This document shows, piece after piece, positions 25,341 to 34,062 of a DNA stretch of 64,000 bases. Where the stretch lies: positions 1 through 64,000 of the forward strand of contig NZ_JAEMHL010000003.1 of NCBI RefSeq assembly GCF_016458305.1, in the 5' to 3' direction. The DNA comes from Geomonas anaerohicana (GTDB taxonomy: Bacteria; Desulfobacterota; Desulfuromonadia; Geobacterales; Geobacteraceae). Under the pieces are notes generated by a model. That model saw nothing but the letters and a program-made list of their open reading frames with translations, ran no database searches and was not told where the DNA came from. A program made the position numbers and the translations under genes. Positions within the stretch are counted from its first letter, which is position 1. Every line of letters begins with the position of its first letter.

Positions 25341-26609
25341 ATGGACACAAAGACAGCAACTCCCACGGATCTCGTCCTGAAGAATCTCGATCAACTGCTC
25401 CCCGACCTGGAAGCACTTTACAAGGACGTGCATGCCCACCCCGAGTTGTCGATGCAAGAGACGCGAACGGCAGCGCTGGCGGCGGACTGGCTTGCCAAGG
25501 CAGGTTACGAGGTAACGACCGGTGTCGGCCAGACGGGAGTGGTTGGCCTGCTCCGCAACGGCGAAGGGCCGACGGTGATGCTGCGTGCCGACATGGATGC
25601 ACTACCTATTAAAGAGGCAACCGGTCTTTCCTACGAGAGCCAGGAGACCGCGGTTGATGCAGAAGGCAAAGCCGTGCCTGTGGGACACATGTGTGGCCAT
25701 GACATGCATGTGGCTTGGCTCGCCGGCGCCGCCGCCCTGTTCGCCCAGGAGCGCAATGCCTGGCACGGGACGTTGATGGTGGTCTTCCAGCCTGGCGAGG
25801 AGACGGCGCAGGGAGCCCAGGCCATGATCGACGATGGCCTGCTCGCCCGTTTTCCCCGACCGGTTGTGGTGCTTGGGCAGCACGTCATGCTCGGAGCGGC
25901 AGGCGACATCGCCGGAAGTGCCGGCCCCATCACCTCGGCAGCGGACAGCCTTCAAATCAGGCTGTTCGGTCGTGGCGCACACGGATCGATGCCGCAAGCC
26001 AGCGTTGATCCCGTGGTCATGGCCGCGACCATCGTCCTGCGGCTGCAGACCATCGTTTCCCGCGAGGTCGCCGCAACCGAGGCAGCGGTCGTCACCATCG
26101 GCGTCGTGCAAGCCGGCACGAAGGAGAACGTCATACCGGACGAGGCGATCATAAAGCTGAACGTCCGGACCTTCGATGCCGGTGTGCGCGAGCGCGTGCT
26201 GGCTGCCATTGAACGGATCGTAAACGCCGAGGCGGTAGCCTCAGGTGCTCCCCGGAGTCCGGAGATCACGCCTTTGGACCGGTATCCGCTCAATGTGAAC
26301 GACGAGGCGGCAAGCCAGCGGATCGCCGAGGCGTTCCGTGCTCATTTCTCCCCGGGGCGCGTGCACCATACCGGACCGGCGCCGGCCAGTGAGGACTTCG
26401 GTTGTTTCGGTACGGCCTGGCGCGTGCCGTCGGTTTTCTGGTTTGTCGGCGGCACCGACCGGGAAACCTATGCAAAGGCCAAAGAGGGGGGAACGCTCAA
26501 TAAACTGCCGGTCAACCATAGCCCCCAGTTCGCGCCAGTGCTCCATCCAACCTTGGAAACCGGTGTCGAGACCATGGTCGTCGCCGCGCTTGCGTGGCTC
26601 ACCTCATAG
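25341..26609 (+). CDS. M20D-family amidohydrolase (aminoacylase / hippurate-hydrolase type)
   Basis: A 422-residue zinc- or manganese-dependent peptidase. The ATG at 25341 follows GAGGAAGACAGG and matches the normal family N-terminus; longer frames upstream lack homology. Metal-site and active-site segments are clear: RADMDALPI, GHMCGHDMH, QPGEETAQGA and the late His in LPVNHSPQFAP. A dimerisation domain lies between (AHGSMPQASVDPV to TFDAG). Enzymes of this group remove N-acyl groups from amino acids or dipeptides in the cytoplasm. A TRIC channel gene follows 48 bases later and may be cotranscribed, although the functions do not obviously connect. Confidence 0.9.
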   Translation: MDTKTATPTDLVLKNLDQLLPDLEALYKDVHAHPELSMQETRTAALAADWLAKAGYEVTTGVGQTGVVGLLRNGEGPTVMLRADMDALPIKEATGLSYESQETAVDAEGKAVPVGHMCGHDMHVAWLAGAAALFAQERNAWHGTLMVVFQPGEETAQGAQAMIDDGLLARFPRPVVVLGQHVMLGAAGDIAGSAGPITSAADSLQIRLFGRGAHGSMPQASVDPVVMAATIVLRLQTIVSREVAATEAAVVTIGVVQAGTKENVIPDEAIIKLNVRTFDAGVRERVLAAIERIVNAEAVASGAPRSPEITPLDRYPLNVNDEAASQRIAEAFRAHFSPGRVHHTGPAPASEDFGCFGTAWRVPSVFWFVGGTDRETYAKAKEGGTLNKLPVNHSPQFAPVLHPTLETGVETMVVAALAWLTS

Positions 26610-26657
26610 GGGGTAGGGAAGCCGGTCCACGGTGTGGTGAGGATTGCGGAGTTTAAA

Positions 26658-27329
26658 ATGAGAGAGGACGGGATGGCAACACTTCTCCTGGTGCTTGATC
26701 TCACCGGTACGTTTGTCTTCGCACTGAGTGGAGCAACGGCTGGAACAAAACGCCGCCTCGACCTGTTCGGGGTCCTGGTCCTGTCGTTTGCCGCAGGCAA
26801 TGCCGGGGGCATAGCCCGCGACTTGTTGATCGACGCTACGCCACCGGCGGCAATCAGCAACTGGTACTACTTGGCGGCTTCGCTGCTTGCTGGAATGGTA
26901 ACCTTTTGGCGCCCCTCGATCATCGATCGTTTGCGCAACCCGGTGCTTTTGTTCGACGCCGCGGGACTGGGGCTCTTCGCTGTTGCCGGCACACAGAAAG
27001 CTCTCGTATTCGATCTCAACCCTGCCATGGCAGCGGTGCTCGGCATGCTGACCGGGATCGGAGGCGGCATGAGCCGCGATCTGCTCCTGACCGAGGTTCC
27101 CACCGTACTGCGTTCCGACATTTATGCCGTGGCGGCGCTGGCTGGCGCCGTCGTGGTTGTTATCGGCTCCGCGTTTGGGCTCCCGGCGACGGCCGTGACC
27201 ATTGCCGGCGCCGTCCTCTGTTTCGGGCTGCGGCTCATGGCTATCCGCTGGGGCTGGCATCTCCCGGTCGCCAGGGGACCAGCGCCACCGGACACGCCGG
27301 TGTCGAAGGAAAAGAAGGACGATGCGTGA
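26658..27329 (+). CDS. TRIC-family cation channel (YicG/UPF0126)
   Basis: About 223 residues; ATGs at 26658 and 26673 both have plausible ribosome sites. Seven hydrophobic helices form two UPF0126 repeats. Each repeat has the glycine-rich kinked-helix signature: AAGNAGGIARDLL in the first and GIGGGMSRDLLL in the second. Prokaryotic homologues form trimeric cation channels in the inner membrane. The C-terminal tail is short and charged (VSKEKKDDA). No regulatory element is seen. Confidence 0.88.
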   Translation: MREDGMATLLLVLDLTGTFVFALSGATAGTKRRLDLFGVLVLSFAAGNAGGIARDLLIDATPPAAISNWYYLAASLLAGMVTFWRPSIIDRLRNPVLLFDAAGLGLFAVAGTQKALVFDLNPAMAAVLGMLTGIGGGMSRDLLLTEVPTVLRSDIYAVAALAGAVVVVIGSAFGLPATAVTIAGAVLCFGLRLMAIRWGWHLPVARGPAPPDTPVSKEKKDDA

Positions 27330-27420
27330 TTTCGGGGATCTTTCTGCTGTTTCCGTTAGGAAGTGCGAGGGGACACGCCTAAGTTTATAACATTCTGTAG
27401 CATATAATCTTATACATGCC

Positions 27421-27440
27421 CCCTGACCTTCAGGTCAGGG
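27421..27440. terminator. Hairpin between convergent genes
   Basis: CCCTGACC-TTCA-GGTCAGGG gives a perfect 8-bp stem midway between the TRIC channel and the histidine kinase. There is no clear T run. Confidence 0.5.
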
Positions 27441-27494
27441 CGGGGAAGCATAATTTCATGGGTGTCCCCTTGCTGCCCTCAGGCTTTTACGTTC

Positions 27495-29252
27495 TCAGGA
27501 CGTTCCAGGCCAGTCCGGCAAGGAAAAGGAAAATGTGGCGCCGCCTCCCACTTTGCCTTCGGCCCAGATTTCCCCGCCGTGGCGTTCTACTATGCGCTGG
27601 ACCGTCTTAAGCCCGATTCCTTCCCCTTCGAACTCGGAATTGTGCAGGCGTTGAAAGGCGACAAAGAGCTTGTCTTTATACTGCATGTCGAATCCAGCCC
27701 CGTTGTCCTTGACATAGATGACTAACGTCTGCCCCCGCATCGAAGTGCCGAATTCTATCTTCGCATCTGCAGTCTTCGAGGTGTACTTCCAGGCGTTGCC
27801 CAGCAGATTCTCGAGCAGCTGCCGCAGCAGTTCATGGTCACCCAGCACCCGCACATCCTGGGCAACGAATGTTTCCACTACGCGATTCGGATCCGTCTCC
27901 TGAAGACCGCCCAGTACCGAAGCTGCCAACTCACTCAAGTTGATCGGCAGCCGTTTCAGTTCTGCCCTGCCAACCCTGGACAGCTCGAGGAGGTGGTCGA
28001 TCAAGTCCCCCATCCGGTTGGAAGCGGTCCGAATCCGGTCCAGGTACGTTTTTGCTGTAGGCGTCAGCTGGTGGGCGAATTCCTCGTGGAGAATGGCGCT
28101 GAAACTGTTGATGTGGCGCAAGGGGGCGCGCAAGTCGTGCGAGACGGAGTAACTGAACGATTCCTGTTCCCGGATCGCCGCCTCGAGTTTTGAGGTCCGC
28201 TCGGCAACCCTGACCTCGAGCAGGTCATTGGCCTCTTCCAGGGCTTTTTGTTTCTCGAGGAGTTCCTGGTGCAACCGTTGACGTTCCGTTATGTCCACGA
28301 TCATCGCCTGTTTCGCGATCACCTTGTTCTTTTTCCAGATCGGTGCATTGGACACCTCGTACCAGCGCATGTCCTTCGGGCTTTGTACCACCCACCGGTG
28401 GTTCTGCCCGGCAAAGACGATTTCATTGACACACCAAGGGCAGACAGCATCGAGACCGTGGAGAGCTTGATAGCACAAGTCGCCGGTGGCGTCCCTGCCG
28501 ATATGCTCCTTCATGGCCTCGTTGAGAAATTCAATGCGATAGTCGGCAGTGCAAATGTAGACCAGACCATGGAAGGCCGTCACCATGGCACGGCAATGCT
28601 CCTCACGCTTGCGCAGGCGTTCCTCTTCCCTGCGCCGCAGCACCGCAGCGGTCATGCCGTCCGCTAAAGCCTCTATCAGCGCGAGAACCTCTTCGGTAAA
28701 GCGGTCCTGGCGCCGGTCGTTCAGCAGCAACAGGCCGACTATGCTTTCGTCGTGACGCAGGGGTATCAACGCCACCGACTCATACCCCTCCTGGCTGCAC
28801 CTGTTCCTGGTTTTTGTTAGGAGATCCCCTTGCGGGGTGTTTTTCAGCAGCATGCTCGTGCTGTTGGTCCAGAAGCTCCCCCTGGAGGTGAAGAACGGCT
28901 TACTGGCATCGAATCGTCCGCAGAGGATGTTGCCGCACATGCACTCAAGGATAGGATTGGCGGTGCTATCCTTTGTTACGTCACCATCGACGTCTCGAGC
29001 ACACAGGTACGTCTCCGCTTCGACAAATTCCGACGAGAAGCCAAGCGTTTTGAAGAGAGGGAAATCATCTTCATCCCGTATGCGGACACCAGCAGCTTCA
29101 CATCCTGAGAGTTGCTGGAAAAATGAGAGCACAGATGCGATAGCGTCCTGGGAGGTTTTTGCCGTAGCGAGTAGGTTCAGCAAGCGGGTGGAAGCCGCGT
29201 GGTGGCATGCACCATCTTCTTTCAGTTCCTGCACTAATGCTTCCGTCATCAT
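27495..29252 (-). CDS. GAF-PAS sensor histidine kinase, soluble
   Basis: A 585-residue protein without membrane segments. A GAF domain (about 20-210) contains a Cys pair cluster ECMCGNILCG. A PAS domain (about 225-335) contains CYQALHGLDAVCPWC, a zinc- or cluster-like pattern also seen in related Geobacter sensors. A coiled coil leads to HisKA with SVSHDLRAPLRHINSF (phospho-His) and an HATPase with NLLGNAWKYT, DNGAGFD and GEGIGLKTVQRI. The GIGL box and the absence of a receiver identify an orthodox phytochrome-type kinase (HWE-like features are absent). No partner response regulator is adjacent, so it is an orphan in this window. Confidence 0.9.
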   Translation of the reverse strand: MMTEALVQELKEDGACHHAASTRLLNLLATAKTSQDAIASVLSFFQQLSGCEAAGVRIRDEDDFPLFKTLGFSSEFVEAETYLCARDVDGDVTKDSTANPILECMCGNILCGRFDASKPFFTSRGSFWTNSTSMLLKNTPQGDLLTKTRNRCSQEGYESVALIPLRHDESIVGLLLLNDRRQDRFTEEVLALIEALADGMTAAVLRRREEERLRKREEHCRAMVTAFHGLVYICTADYRIEFLNEAMKEHIGRDATGDLCYQALHGLDAVCPWCVNEIVFAGQNHRWVVQSPKDMRWYEVSNAPIWKKNKVIAKQAMIVDITERQRLHQELLEKQKALEEANDLLEVRVAERTSKLEAAIREQESFSYSVSHDLRAPLRHINSFSAILHEEFAHQLTPTAKTYLDRIRTASNRMGDLIDHLLELSRVGRAELKRLPINLSELAASVLGGLQETDPNRVVETFVAQDVRVLGDHELLRQLLENLLGNAWKYTSKTADAKIEFGTSMRGQTLVIYVKDNGAGFDMQYKDKLFVAFQRLHNSEFEGEGIGLKTVQRIVERHGGEIWAEGKVGGGATFSFSLPDWPGTS

Positions 29253-29482
29253 GATTCCGGCGACCTCGCTTTCGGTTCATAGATCGTGGTTTTACGTACT
29301 TGCTCTTTTGCGGCCGCAGCCACTGGCGGCAAAGCGCATCACTTTGGTGCCCACTGTGATAAACCTTGGAAAGAGTGCTGATCCGCCGATTTATAACACA
29401 TTCTGAGAAAGGTTAAAAAGCGAAATTTAACCATGTCTAATTTTTTGCTGCGAAAAATCGGCAACGTGATCCGAATGAGGAA

Positions 29483-29725
29483 GTGGAGTCAAATCGTATG
29501 CTGCCCACTGTCGGGGCCTGCGCCCTGATAGGTACCGGATTAGGTGTCGGCCTTTGTGGCATTGTCGGTGAACTTGCCGCGATGGCCGGCTATCCGATTC
29601 GAATGATGTGGTTCACCCCGCTGCTAGGCGCTGTGACGGTCCTCATGGTCAGCATGGTAACTGCCGCGCTCAGTGCACGGTCGCTGTTGAAGCTGCAACC
29701 CGTCATCGTCTTTGCCAGGCGCTGA
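29483..29725 (+). pseudogene. C-terminal remnant of a DevC/FtsX-type ABC permease
   Basis: About 80 residues with two hydrophobic helices and the ending AALSARSLLKLQPVIVFARR, which matches the last transmembrane helix and conserved ...L.P..VF tail of DevC-like permeases (normally about 380 residues). The first 300 residues are missing and no ATPase or fusion-protein gene is adjacent. It is most likely a relic left by a deletion, although a GTG with a weak purine stretch could still start translation. Confidence 0.6.
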
Positions 29726-29841
29726 TGCTTGTATGAGGGGGGAGCGCAAACGGGTTGGTGTCGCGTTGGCGCTGCTCTAAATTTAGGTATAAGATGTTGA
29801 TTAACGGATACTGCGTGGGCAGGTAAAGGTTGCCAACTGAC

Positions 29842-30834
29842 ATGAACGGTGACAGTGACAAAACAACGGTGGAAGGTGGCCCTGGACTGGTTCCGGTCGG
29901 GTTTTGGGAACTGGTGGCATATTTCCTGCGCCTTGGTGCGAGCGGGTTCGGCGGCCCCATAGCGCTTGCCGGCTACATGCAGCGGGATCTCATCCCGCAC
30001 CGGTGGATCTCCGAGGACGAGTACCGGGTAGGGCTCGCCTTCTCCCAGATGATGCCCGGGCCGCTGGCCGCACAACTGGCCATGTGGATCGGCTTCATCC
30101 GTCATGGGGTGGTCGGGGCCTCGCTGGTCGGCATCGTATTCATCCTGCCGACCTTACTGATCGTCATCGTCATATCCTGGTTGTACGTAAGTTACCACGG
30201 GCTTGCGGTGGTGCAGGCGCTGTTCTATGGCATGGGTCCGACCATCATCGCCATCGTCGCCCTTTCAGCCTACCGGCTGGCGCGCATTACCGTCGGTTCG
30301 GATCGGCGACTCTGGGGGATCTTCGTCGTCGTGGCCTTGATCACCATCGTTGCCCGCACCGAGATCGCCCTGCTCTTTGTCGCAGCGGGCCTCATCGGGG
30401 TGCTCCTCTACAGCACGCCTGCCAGCCCGAAGCAAGGCGCCAGTCATCTATCTGCCCTTGCCGTCGCCCCTGCGGTGCTGGCGGGGGCCGCTTCCCTTCC
30501 GCTTCTCCTTGAGTTGGGGGCCTTTTTCGTAAAGGCCGGCGCCTTTACCTTCGGCAGCGGCCTCGCCATCGTGCCGTTCCTGCACGAGGGGGTCGTGCTG
30601 AAGCACCACTGGCTTACCGAGCGGGAGTTTCTGGACGCAGTCGCGGTAGGGATCATCACCCCCGGGCCGGTGGTAATAACCGCCGCCTTTGTCGGCTTCC
30701 TGGTCGCCGGATTATCTGGAGTCTTGATTGCCTCCGCCGGCGTGTTCCTGCCGGTCTATCTGTTTGTGCTCTTTGTCGGCAGGTACATCATACAGCTGGC
30801 TACAGGAACAGAGCAGGCAGGTGGTAATCAATAA
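29842..30834 (+). CDS. chrA: Chromate transporter (CHR family), apparently shortened at the C-terminus
   Basis: About 330 residues (ATG 29842; a TTG four codons upstream is possible). Two homologous CHR halves are visible. The first has RLGASGFGGPIALAGYM and FSQMMPGPLAAQLAMWIG; the second has FFVKAGAFTFGSGLAIVPFL and VGIITPGPVVITAAFVG. The PGP motifs and duplicated topology define ChrA-type chromate/sulfate antiporters. Full-length members run to about 390-400 residues with a further conserved segment after the last helices. Here the frame ends with ATGTEQAGGNQ, so some 60 residues seem to be lost. Activity is doubtful. Confidence 0.82.
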   Translation: MNGDSDKTTVEGGPGLVPVGFWELVAYFLRLGASGFGGPIALAGYMQRDLIPHRWISEDEYRVGLAFSQMMPGPLAAQLAMWIGFIRHGVVGASLVGIVFILPTLLIVIVISWLYVSYHGLAVVQALFYGMGPTIIAIVALSAYRLARITVGSDRRLWGIFVVVALITIVARTEIALLFVAAGLIGVLLYSTPASPKQGASHLSALAVAPAVLAGAASLPLLLELGAFFVKAGAFTFGSGLAIVPFLHEGVVLKHHWLTEREFLDAVAVGIITPGPVVITAAFVGFLVAGLSGVLIASAGVFLPVYLFVLFVGRYIIQLATGTEQAGGNQ

Positions 30835-30929
30835 AATCAGCAGTTTCATTCTTTTCCTTTTGAGCTTTGTTCAAATCTCGAACCGTTTCACTATTTCTAT
30901 TCCCCGTTTGGCCACGGCCTAGCACTACG

Positions 30930-31466
30930 TCACTTCATGGGCTTTGGGATCATAATCTGAGTGATTTTCCAGTGTCCTTCTGAGCTCTTTACCATTTTAA
31001 ATTTCAGGGAGTCGTCCTGCTTCTTGGAGACTATGGCCATCTTCCCTTCCACCTTGACATCAAAATCAGACCAACTGCCCTTGCTCAAGCCTTTAATGGG
31101 ACTTGTGCCCTTGTCACCTTCCTTTTTCTCGGATTCGGCAGTCGTGATGGCGGTCTTGATTTGTCCCTTCATTGCTTCCTTAATGCTAGGGAGCATTACC
31201 GTCACGAGGCCCTTGGCCATGTTCTGTCCGGCTTCTTCCCAAGGGTTGCTGGTCGGTTGGTTCATCTCTTGAGAGTTCATAAGGTCTGAGGCTAGATGGT
31301 CGACAACAGAGTCGACATCAAGGTATTTAAAAGCGGCATCAGGATCATGGTTCTGGACAGCTTTTTTAAATTGGTAAAGGGAGTATTGCGGAGTCCCTTT
31401 GACAAAGGTAAACCCTGCTACGAGCACTGCAGCAACCGAAACTGCGACGATCACTAGCTTTTTCAA
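30930..31466 (-). CDS. DUF2939-type exported or membrane-anchored protein
   Basis: A 178-residue protein starting with TTG at 31466 after a strong GGAGG. The N-terminus is a signal-anchor (KKLVIVAVSVAAVLVAGFTF). The next part, TPQYSLYQFKKAVQNHDPDAAFKYLDVDSVV, is the hallmark of DUF2939. The middle is charged and low in complexity (TTAESEKKEGDKGTS), and the end (GHWKITQIMIPKP) looks like a small alpha+beta fold. Function unknown in the family; probably periplasmic. Confidence 0.72.
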   Translation of the reverse strand: MKKLVIVAVSVAAVLVAGFTFVKGTPQYSLYQFKKAVQNHDPDAAFKYLDVDSVVDHLASDLMNSQEMNQPTSNPWEEAGQNMAKGLVTVMLPSIKEAMKGQIKTAITTAESEKKEGDKGTSPIKGLSKGSWSDFDVKVEGKMAIVSKKQDDSLKFKMVKSSEGHWKITQIMIPKPMK

Positions 31467-31816
31467 TTGGAAACCTCCTGATATTGTTTTTCAATGGTAG
31501 TGGGTGCTTGAGGCAGGAATCCTGTCGTTGCCACGGACTGAGTTGTTACTCTTTACGGAGATATCACTCTACTTGTTGTAATTTTGCTCGATGGGGGGGG
31601 CCTGTCATGGGTGATGTGGCGGTCGGCCATGAGTGGAATTCTTCCATTTGAGGGTGGTCAGAAAAACTATCATCTTCCTCCACCCAACTCTTGGTGGCTA
31701 AAGCACTTTAAATTAAGATATATTTTCTATCAAGCTAATTTTACTGGCAACGGGCCAATGGTTGGGGACTAGCGCAGGGGGGGGGGCGGGGCATTGATTC
31801 TGGAAAGCCGGTACGA
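31467..31816. other. Intergenic region with repeat
   Basis: 350 bases containing homopolymer G tracts (about 31592 and 31778) and the left copy of a 45-base direct repeat (31788-31832), which runs into the end of the broken hicA. No other gene is supported. Confidence 0.45.
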
Positions 31817-31832
31817 CTAATCCGGATTAGGT
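31788..31832. repeat. 45-base direct repeat, copy 1
   Basis: GGGGCATTGATTCTGGAAAG continuing through CCGGTACGACTAATCCGGATTAGGT. The partner at 32673-32717 differs at only a few positions (for example CACGACTAGTCCGGATCAGGT). The repeat covers the 3' end of hicA and sequence just past it. Confidence 0.8.
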
Positions 31833-32007
31833 GGGAGGCAAAGGTCTTTGCAGATTTTCGCTGCTAGAAGGTCGCTGATTTCGGCGTGGCGGGGGACGGC
31901 GGATCGGGCGTTGTGCTCGGGGTTGCACCACCAGGAGTGTCTGCTCCTTCCCTGAGCAGGAAACAGCCATGGGCGCGAAGATGTCGGAGGAGCGCCCTCC
32001 TTTTCAT
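31817..32007 (-). pseudogene. hicA: HicA mRNA-interferase toxin gene disrupted by a one-base deletion
   Basis: The frame opens at the ATG at 32007, overlapping the hicB stop (ATGA), and reads MKRRALLRHLRAHGCFLLRE, a typical HicA start. After EGA it shifts. In another frame the natural continuation is HSWWCNPEHNARSAV, then PRHAEISDLLAAKICKDL, ending at 31817. The total of 191 bases equals 64 codons minus one base. The catalytic His lies at the junction. As written the toxin is a truncated, wrong-frame product. This is either a true frameshift or a sequencing error. Confidence 0.78.
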
Positions 32008-32216
32008 ATCGCTATTTTCTCTTCCTGGAAATTAGCGCCCGCGGCTAATAAGGCTTCTTGCCTGTTAAGTTCTAGCGCTTCGGCAAGAGTGGCTTTTAGA
32101 CTCTCCATGAGTTGGTCCCTGGACCGCTCCTGGCAGTTGACTCCAGGCACCTCCTCGATCCAACCAACCCACCATTCACCATCCTGCTTGATAAGTGCCG
32201 TAAATTCCTTACGCAT
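32004..32216 (-). CDS. hicB: HicB-family antitoxin (small, single-domain)
   Basis: A 70-residue protein with GGAGG before the ATG at 32216. The partial RNase-H-like HicB fold is recognisable: FTALIKQDGEWWVGWIEEVPGVNCQERSRD is the usual beta-beta-alpha start, followed by the helix QLMESLKATLAEALELNRQ. It lacks an added DNA-binding domain. Gene order is antitoxin first, with the stop overlapping the hicA start. The neighbouring toxin is frameshifted, so the antitoxin may now be an orphan. HicB normally binds and masks the HicA RNase and represses the operon. Confidence 0.78.
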   Translation of the reverse strand: MRKEFTALIKQDGEWWVGWIEEVPGVNCQERSRDQLMESLKATLAEALELNRQEALLAAGANFQEEKIAI

Positions 32217-32382
32217 CGAAACCTCCAGAAGGCTCGTTGATAAATACCAGTGAAGGATAACATACCGGCGGTGTCCGCGAAAGAAATTGTAAGGGCGGAG
32301 CACTAAGGAGACAGGCACCAGGCGGAGCCAGTCTCCTCCTTCGGGGAAGGACTCTAAGGCGGGAAACCAACACCTATCGCCA

Positions 32383-32460
32383 AAATAGAAAGGGTTTACA
32401 GTGTATCACTGCAAGCCCTTTCTATTTGGAGGAGGCAATCGGATTTGAACTGATGAACGA
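32383..32460 (-). repeat. Left copy of tRNA-Cys 3' end with its terminator (candidate att site)
   Basis: On the minus strand the segment from 32460 to 32424 reads TTCATCAGTTCAAATCCGAT followed by TGCCTCCTCCA, the T arm and acceptor end of a tRNA-Cys with a few substitutions. Next to it, 32383-32426 forms the hairpin AAATAGAAAGGG.../...CCCTTTCTATTT, a tRNA terminator. The whole block recurs at 46463-46552. The 5' part of the tRNA is absent. Confidence 0.75.
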
Positions 32461-32564
32461 ATAGGGAGAGGGGACGTGCTCGATTTTTTTGAATTTGCAC
32501 AACTGTCGGATCAAATCTCAAAATCTCAACAACGTTATATCCGAATTTTGTCTTTTTCGGCGCT

Positions 32565-32786
32565 TTACTGCTTTGCAGTCACGTCCACCTTTTTCGCCAG
32601 ATCGGAAACCAGAGCGCAGACCGCCTTGTCCACTTCGAAATTCACGTACTCTTTTCCCGTCCCGTCGGGGCAGGGCATTGATTCTGGAAAGCCGGCACGA
32701 CTAGTCCGGATCAGGTCTTCTTTCGGGGATATGGCGGGAAACGCATAATCATGGGGGGGGGCGCCTGTTGCAGTTCTCTCTATCAA
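32565..32786 (-). CDS. Doubtful small protein
   Basis: A 73-residue frame with a plausible end (KEYVNFEVDKAVCALVSDLAKKVDVTAKQ) but a low-complexity start formed by a G8 tract, and no good ribosome site. It spans the second 45-base repeat. It may be a fragment of a decayed gene; no family recognised. Confidence 0.25.
   Translation of the reverse strand: MIERTATGAPPHDYAFPAISPKEDLIRTSRAGFPESMPCPDGTGKEYVNFEVDKAVCALVSDLAKKVDVTAKQ
32673..32717. repeat. 45-base direct repeat, copy 2
   Basis: AGGGCATTGATTCTGGAAAG continuing through CCGGCACGACTAGTCCGGATCAGGT; partner at 31788-31832, 885 bases away. Confidence 0.8.
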
Positions 32787-32925
32787 CTATGCAGTTCGCT
32801 GCGACAACTAGCTTCAAATATGTTGCAGTTGTTGTAAACAACCTCTATGTCCTGCTCAAACGTGAGGGAGCTCCCAACGGATCGCAAACGGGGCGTGGTG
32901 GGGTGGGGACGGGACGTTGCAAGAG

Positions 32926-33984
32926 CTAATGGGGGACAGGGGGGTGCCGGTCAATTACCTCCTCTATCCGATCCAGTATGGCCGGCAGAGTTTGGCTGCC
33001 GCGAAAACCTCCCTGGCACTCTGTCCTTTTCCGGATGGCGATGGCGCCGGCTATGTCTTCAAAATTGACAATGAGCTTTAGACGCCCCGTCTCCACAAGA
33101 CGGCGGTCCACACACCCGGTCTGCCCCGAAAAAACGCTATAGGCCGGAATGCCAAGCGCCGCCGCTTCACGGACCATCGTGCCTCCGCCGCTGACCACCA
33201 GGTCTGAATGCCATACCAGGTCCAGTCCACTCACAGCTTTCTCCGGAATGATCATCTTTCCGCTGTCCAGGAGATGACGCCAGGCCTCACATATCTCTTC
33301 ACGCTGATTCTCGTTTCTAGGCAGCATGATGATTGCGGTATTCGGTGTGGCCGCCGCTAACGAGATAACATCATCGAAAAGCACCTCGCTTTTCACATTG
33401 TGATAATGGGCAGTGGTGGCAGGAGGGCGCATCGTGACGATGATCCGGTCAGGCGCTATCGCCAGTTCCCCGAGGATGTCCTTGCCTGGAACGAACGCCG
33501 GGGCGTATACGTCCTCCTTGATGCCTGGGTAGCGCCAGATGTTGGTGCAGTTCGCCGTGATCGCACGCTCTGGTATGGCTTCGGGCATGAAGATGTCGTC
33601 AATAGTAAAAGGAAAGGAGAGGTCGATGAATTCGTAATCCAGCATCACTATGGTAGGTATACCCGCCATTTTCGCAGCGGCCACCTGCGCCCTGGATCCA
33701 TGTGATAGTGCAAGTGTCGGCTTTTCCTGACGCACTAGCGGAAAAAGTTGCAAAGCCCGGTGCAAAAGCCCTGCGATTTTAGCCAACTTGTTCTTCCCGT
33801 AGTCCCTGCCAATCATGACGTTGGGGATCCCGTGCAGGTCAGCCAACTCTGCTACCTGAAACCGGTCACGAGCGGTTACCCAGACTCTGTGGCCCCTTTC
33901 CTCCAACCCTGAGATTATGGGAGCGAAGAAAGGGACGTGAGGTGAATTATCCAGGTCTATCCATATCTTCTGAGCCTTTGTCAT
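32926..33984 (-). CDS. DUF354 protein (GT-B-like, glycan biosynthesis)
   Basis: A 352-residue protein from the ATG at 33984 with GAGGAAG upstream. The start KIWIDLDNSPHVPFFAPII is the DUF354 signature. The fold resembles UDP-GlcNAc 2-epimerase and GT-B transferases: LALSHGSRAQVAAAKMAGIPTIVMLDYE in the N half and DLVVSGGGTMVREAAALGIPAYSVF in the C half (nucleotide-binding GGG). Family members occur in surface-polysaccharide and archaeal-type glycan clusters, but no reaction is proven. It is transcribed away from the acyl operon at 35.4 kb. Together they suggest a glycan-modification island. Confidence 0.78.
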   Translation of the reverse strand: MTKAQKIWIDLDNSPHVPFFAPIISGLEERGHRVWVTARDRFQVAELADLHGIPNVMIGRDYGKNKLAKIAGLLHRALQLFPLVRQEKPTLALSHGSRAQVAAAKMAGIPTIVMLDYEFIDLSFPFTIDDIFMPEAIPERAITANCTNIWRYPGIKEDVYAPAFVPGKDILGELAIAPDRIIVTMRPPATTAHYHNVKSEVLFDDVISLAAATPNTAIIMLPRNENQREEICEAWRHLLDSGKMIIPEKAVSGLDLVWHSDLVVSGGGTMVREAAALGIPAYSVFSGQTGCVDRRLVETGRLKLIVNFEDIAGAIAIRKRTECQGGFRGSQTLPAILDRIEEVIDRHPPVPH

Positions 33985-34062
33985 ATGATCTTCCTCTACC
34001 ACCCGCGATAGGGGCGAGAGTTATCTGCGGTCGGTCCGAAAACGGATCCATCCGGCTGGCGG

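Larger units (their letters stand above)
32217..32925. other. Intergenic region holding a tRNA-Cys relic and repeats
   Basis: 709 bases between hicB and the DUF354 gene. It contains the terminator/tRNA-Cys relic (32383-32460), one doubtful short gene (32565-32786) and the second copy of the 45-base repeat. The palindromic fragment GGGGGACAGGGGGG is at about 32931, just inside the next gene end. Confidence 0.5.
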
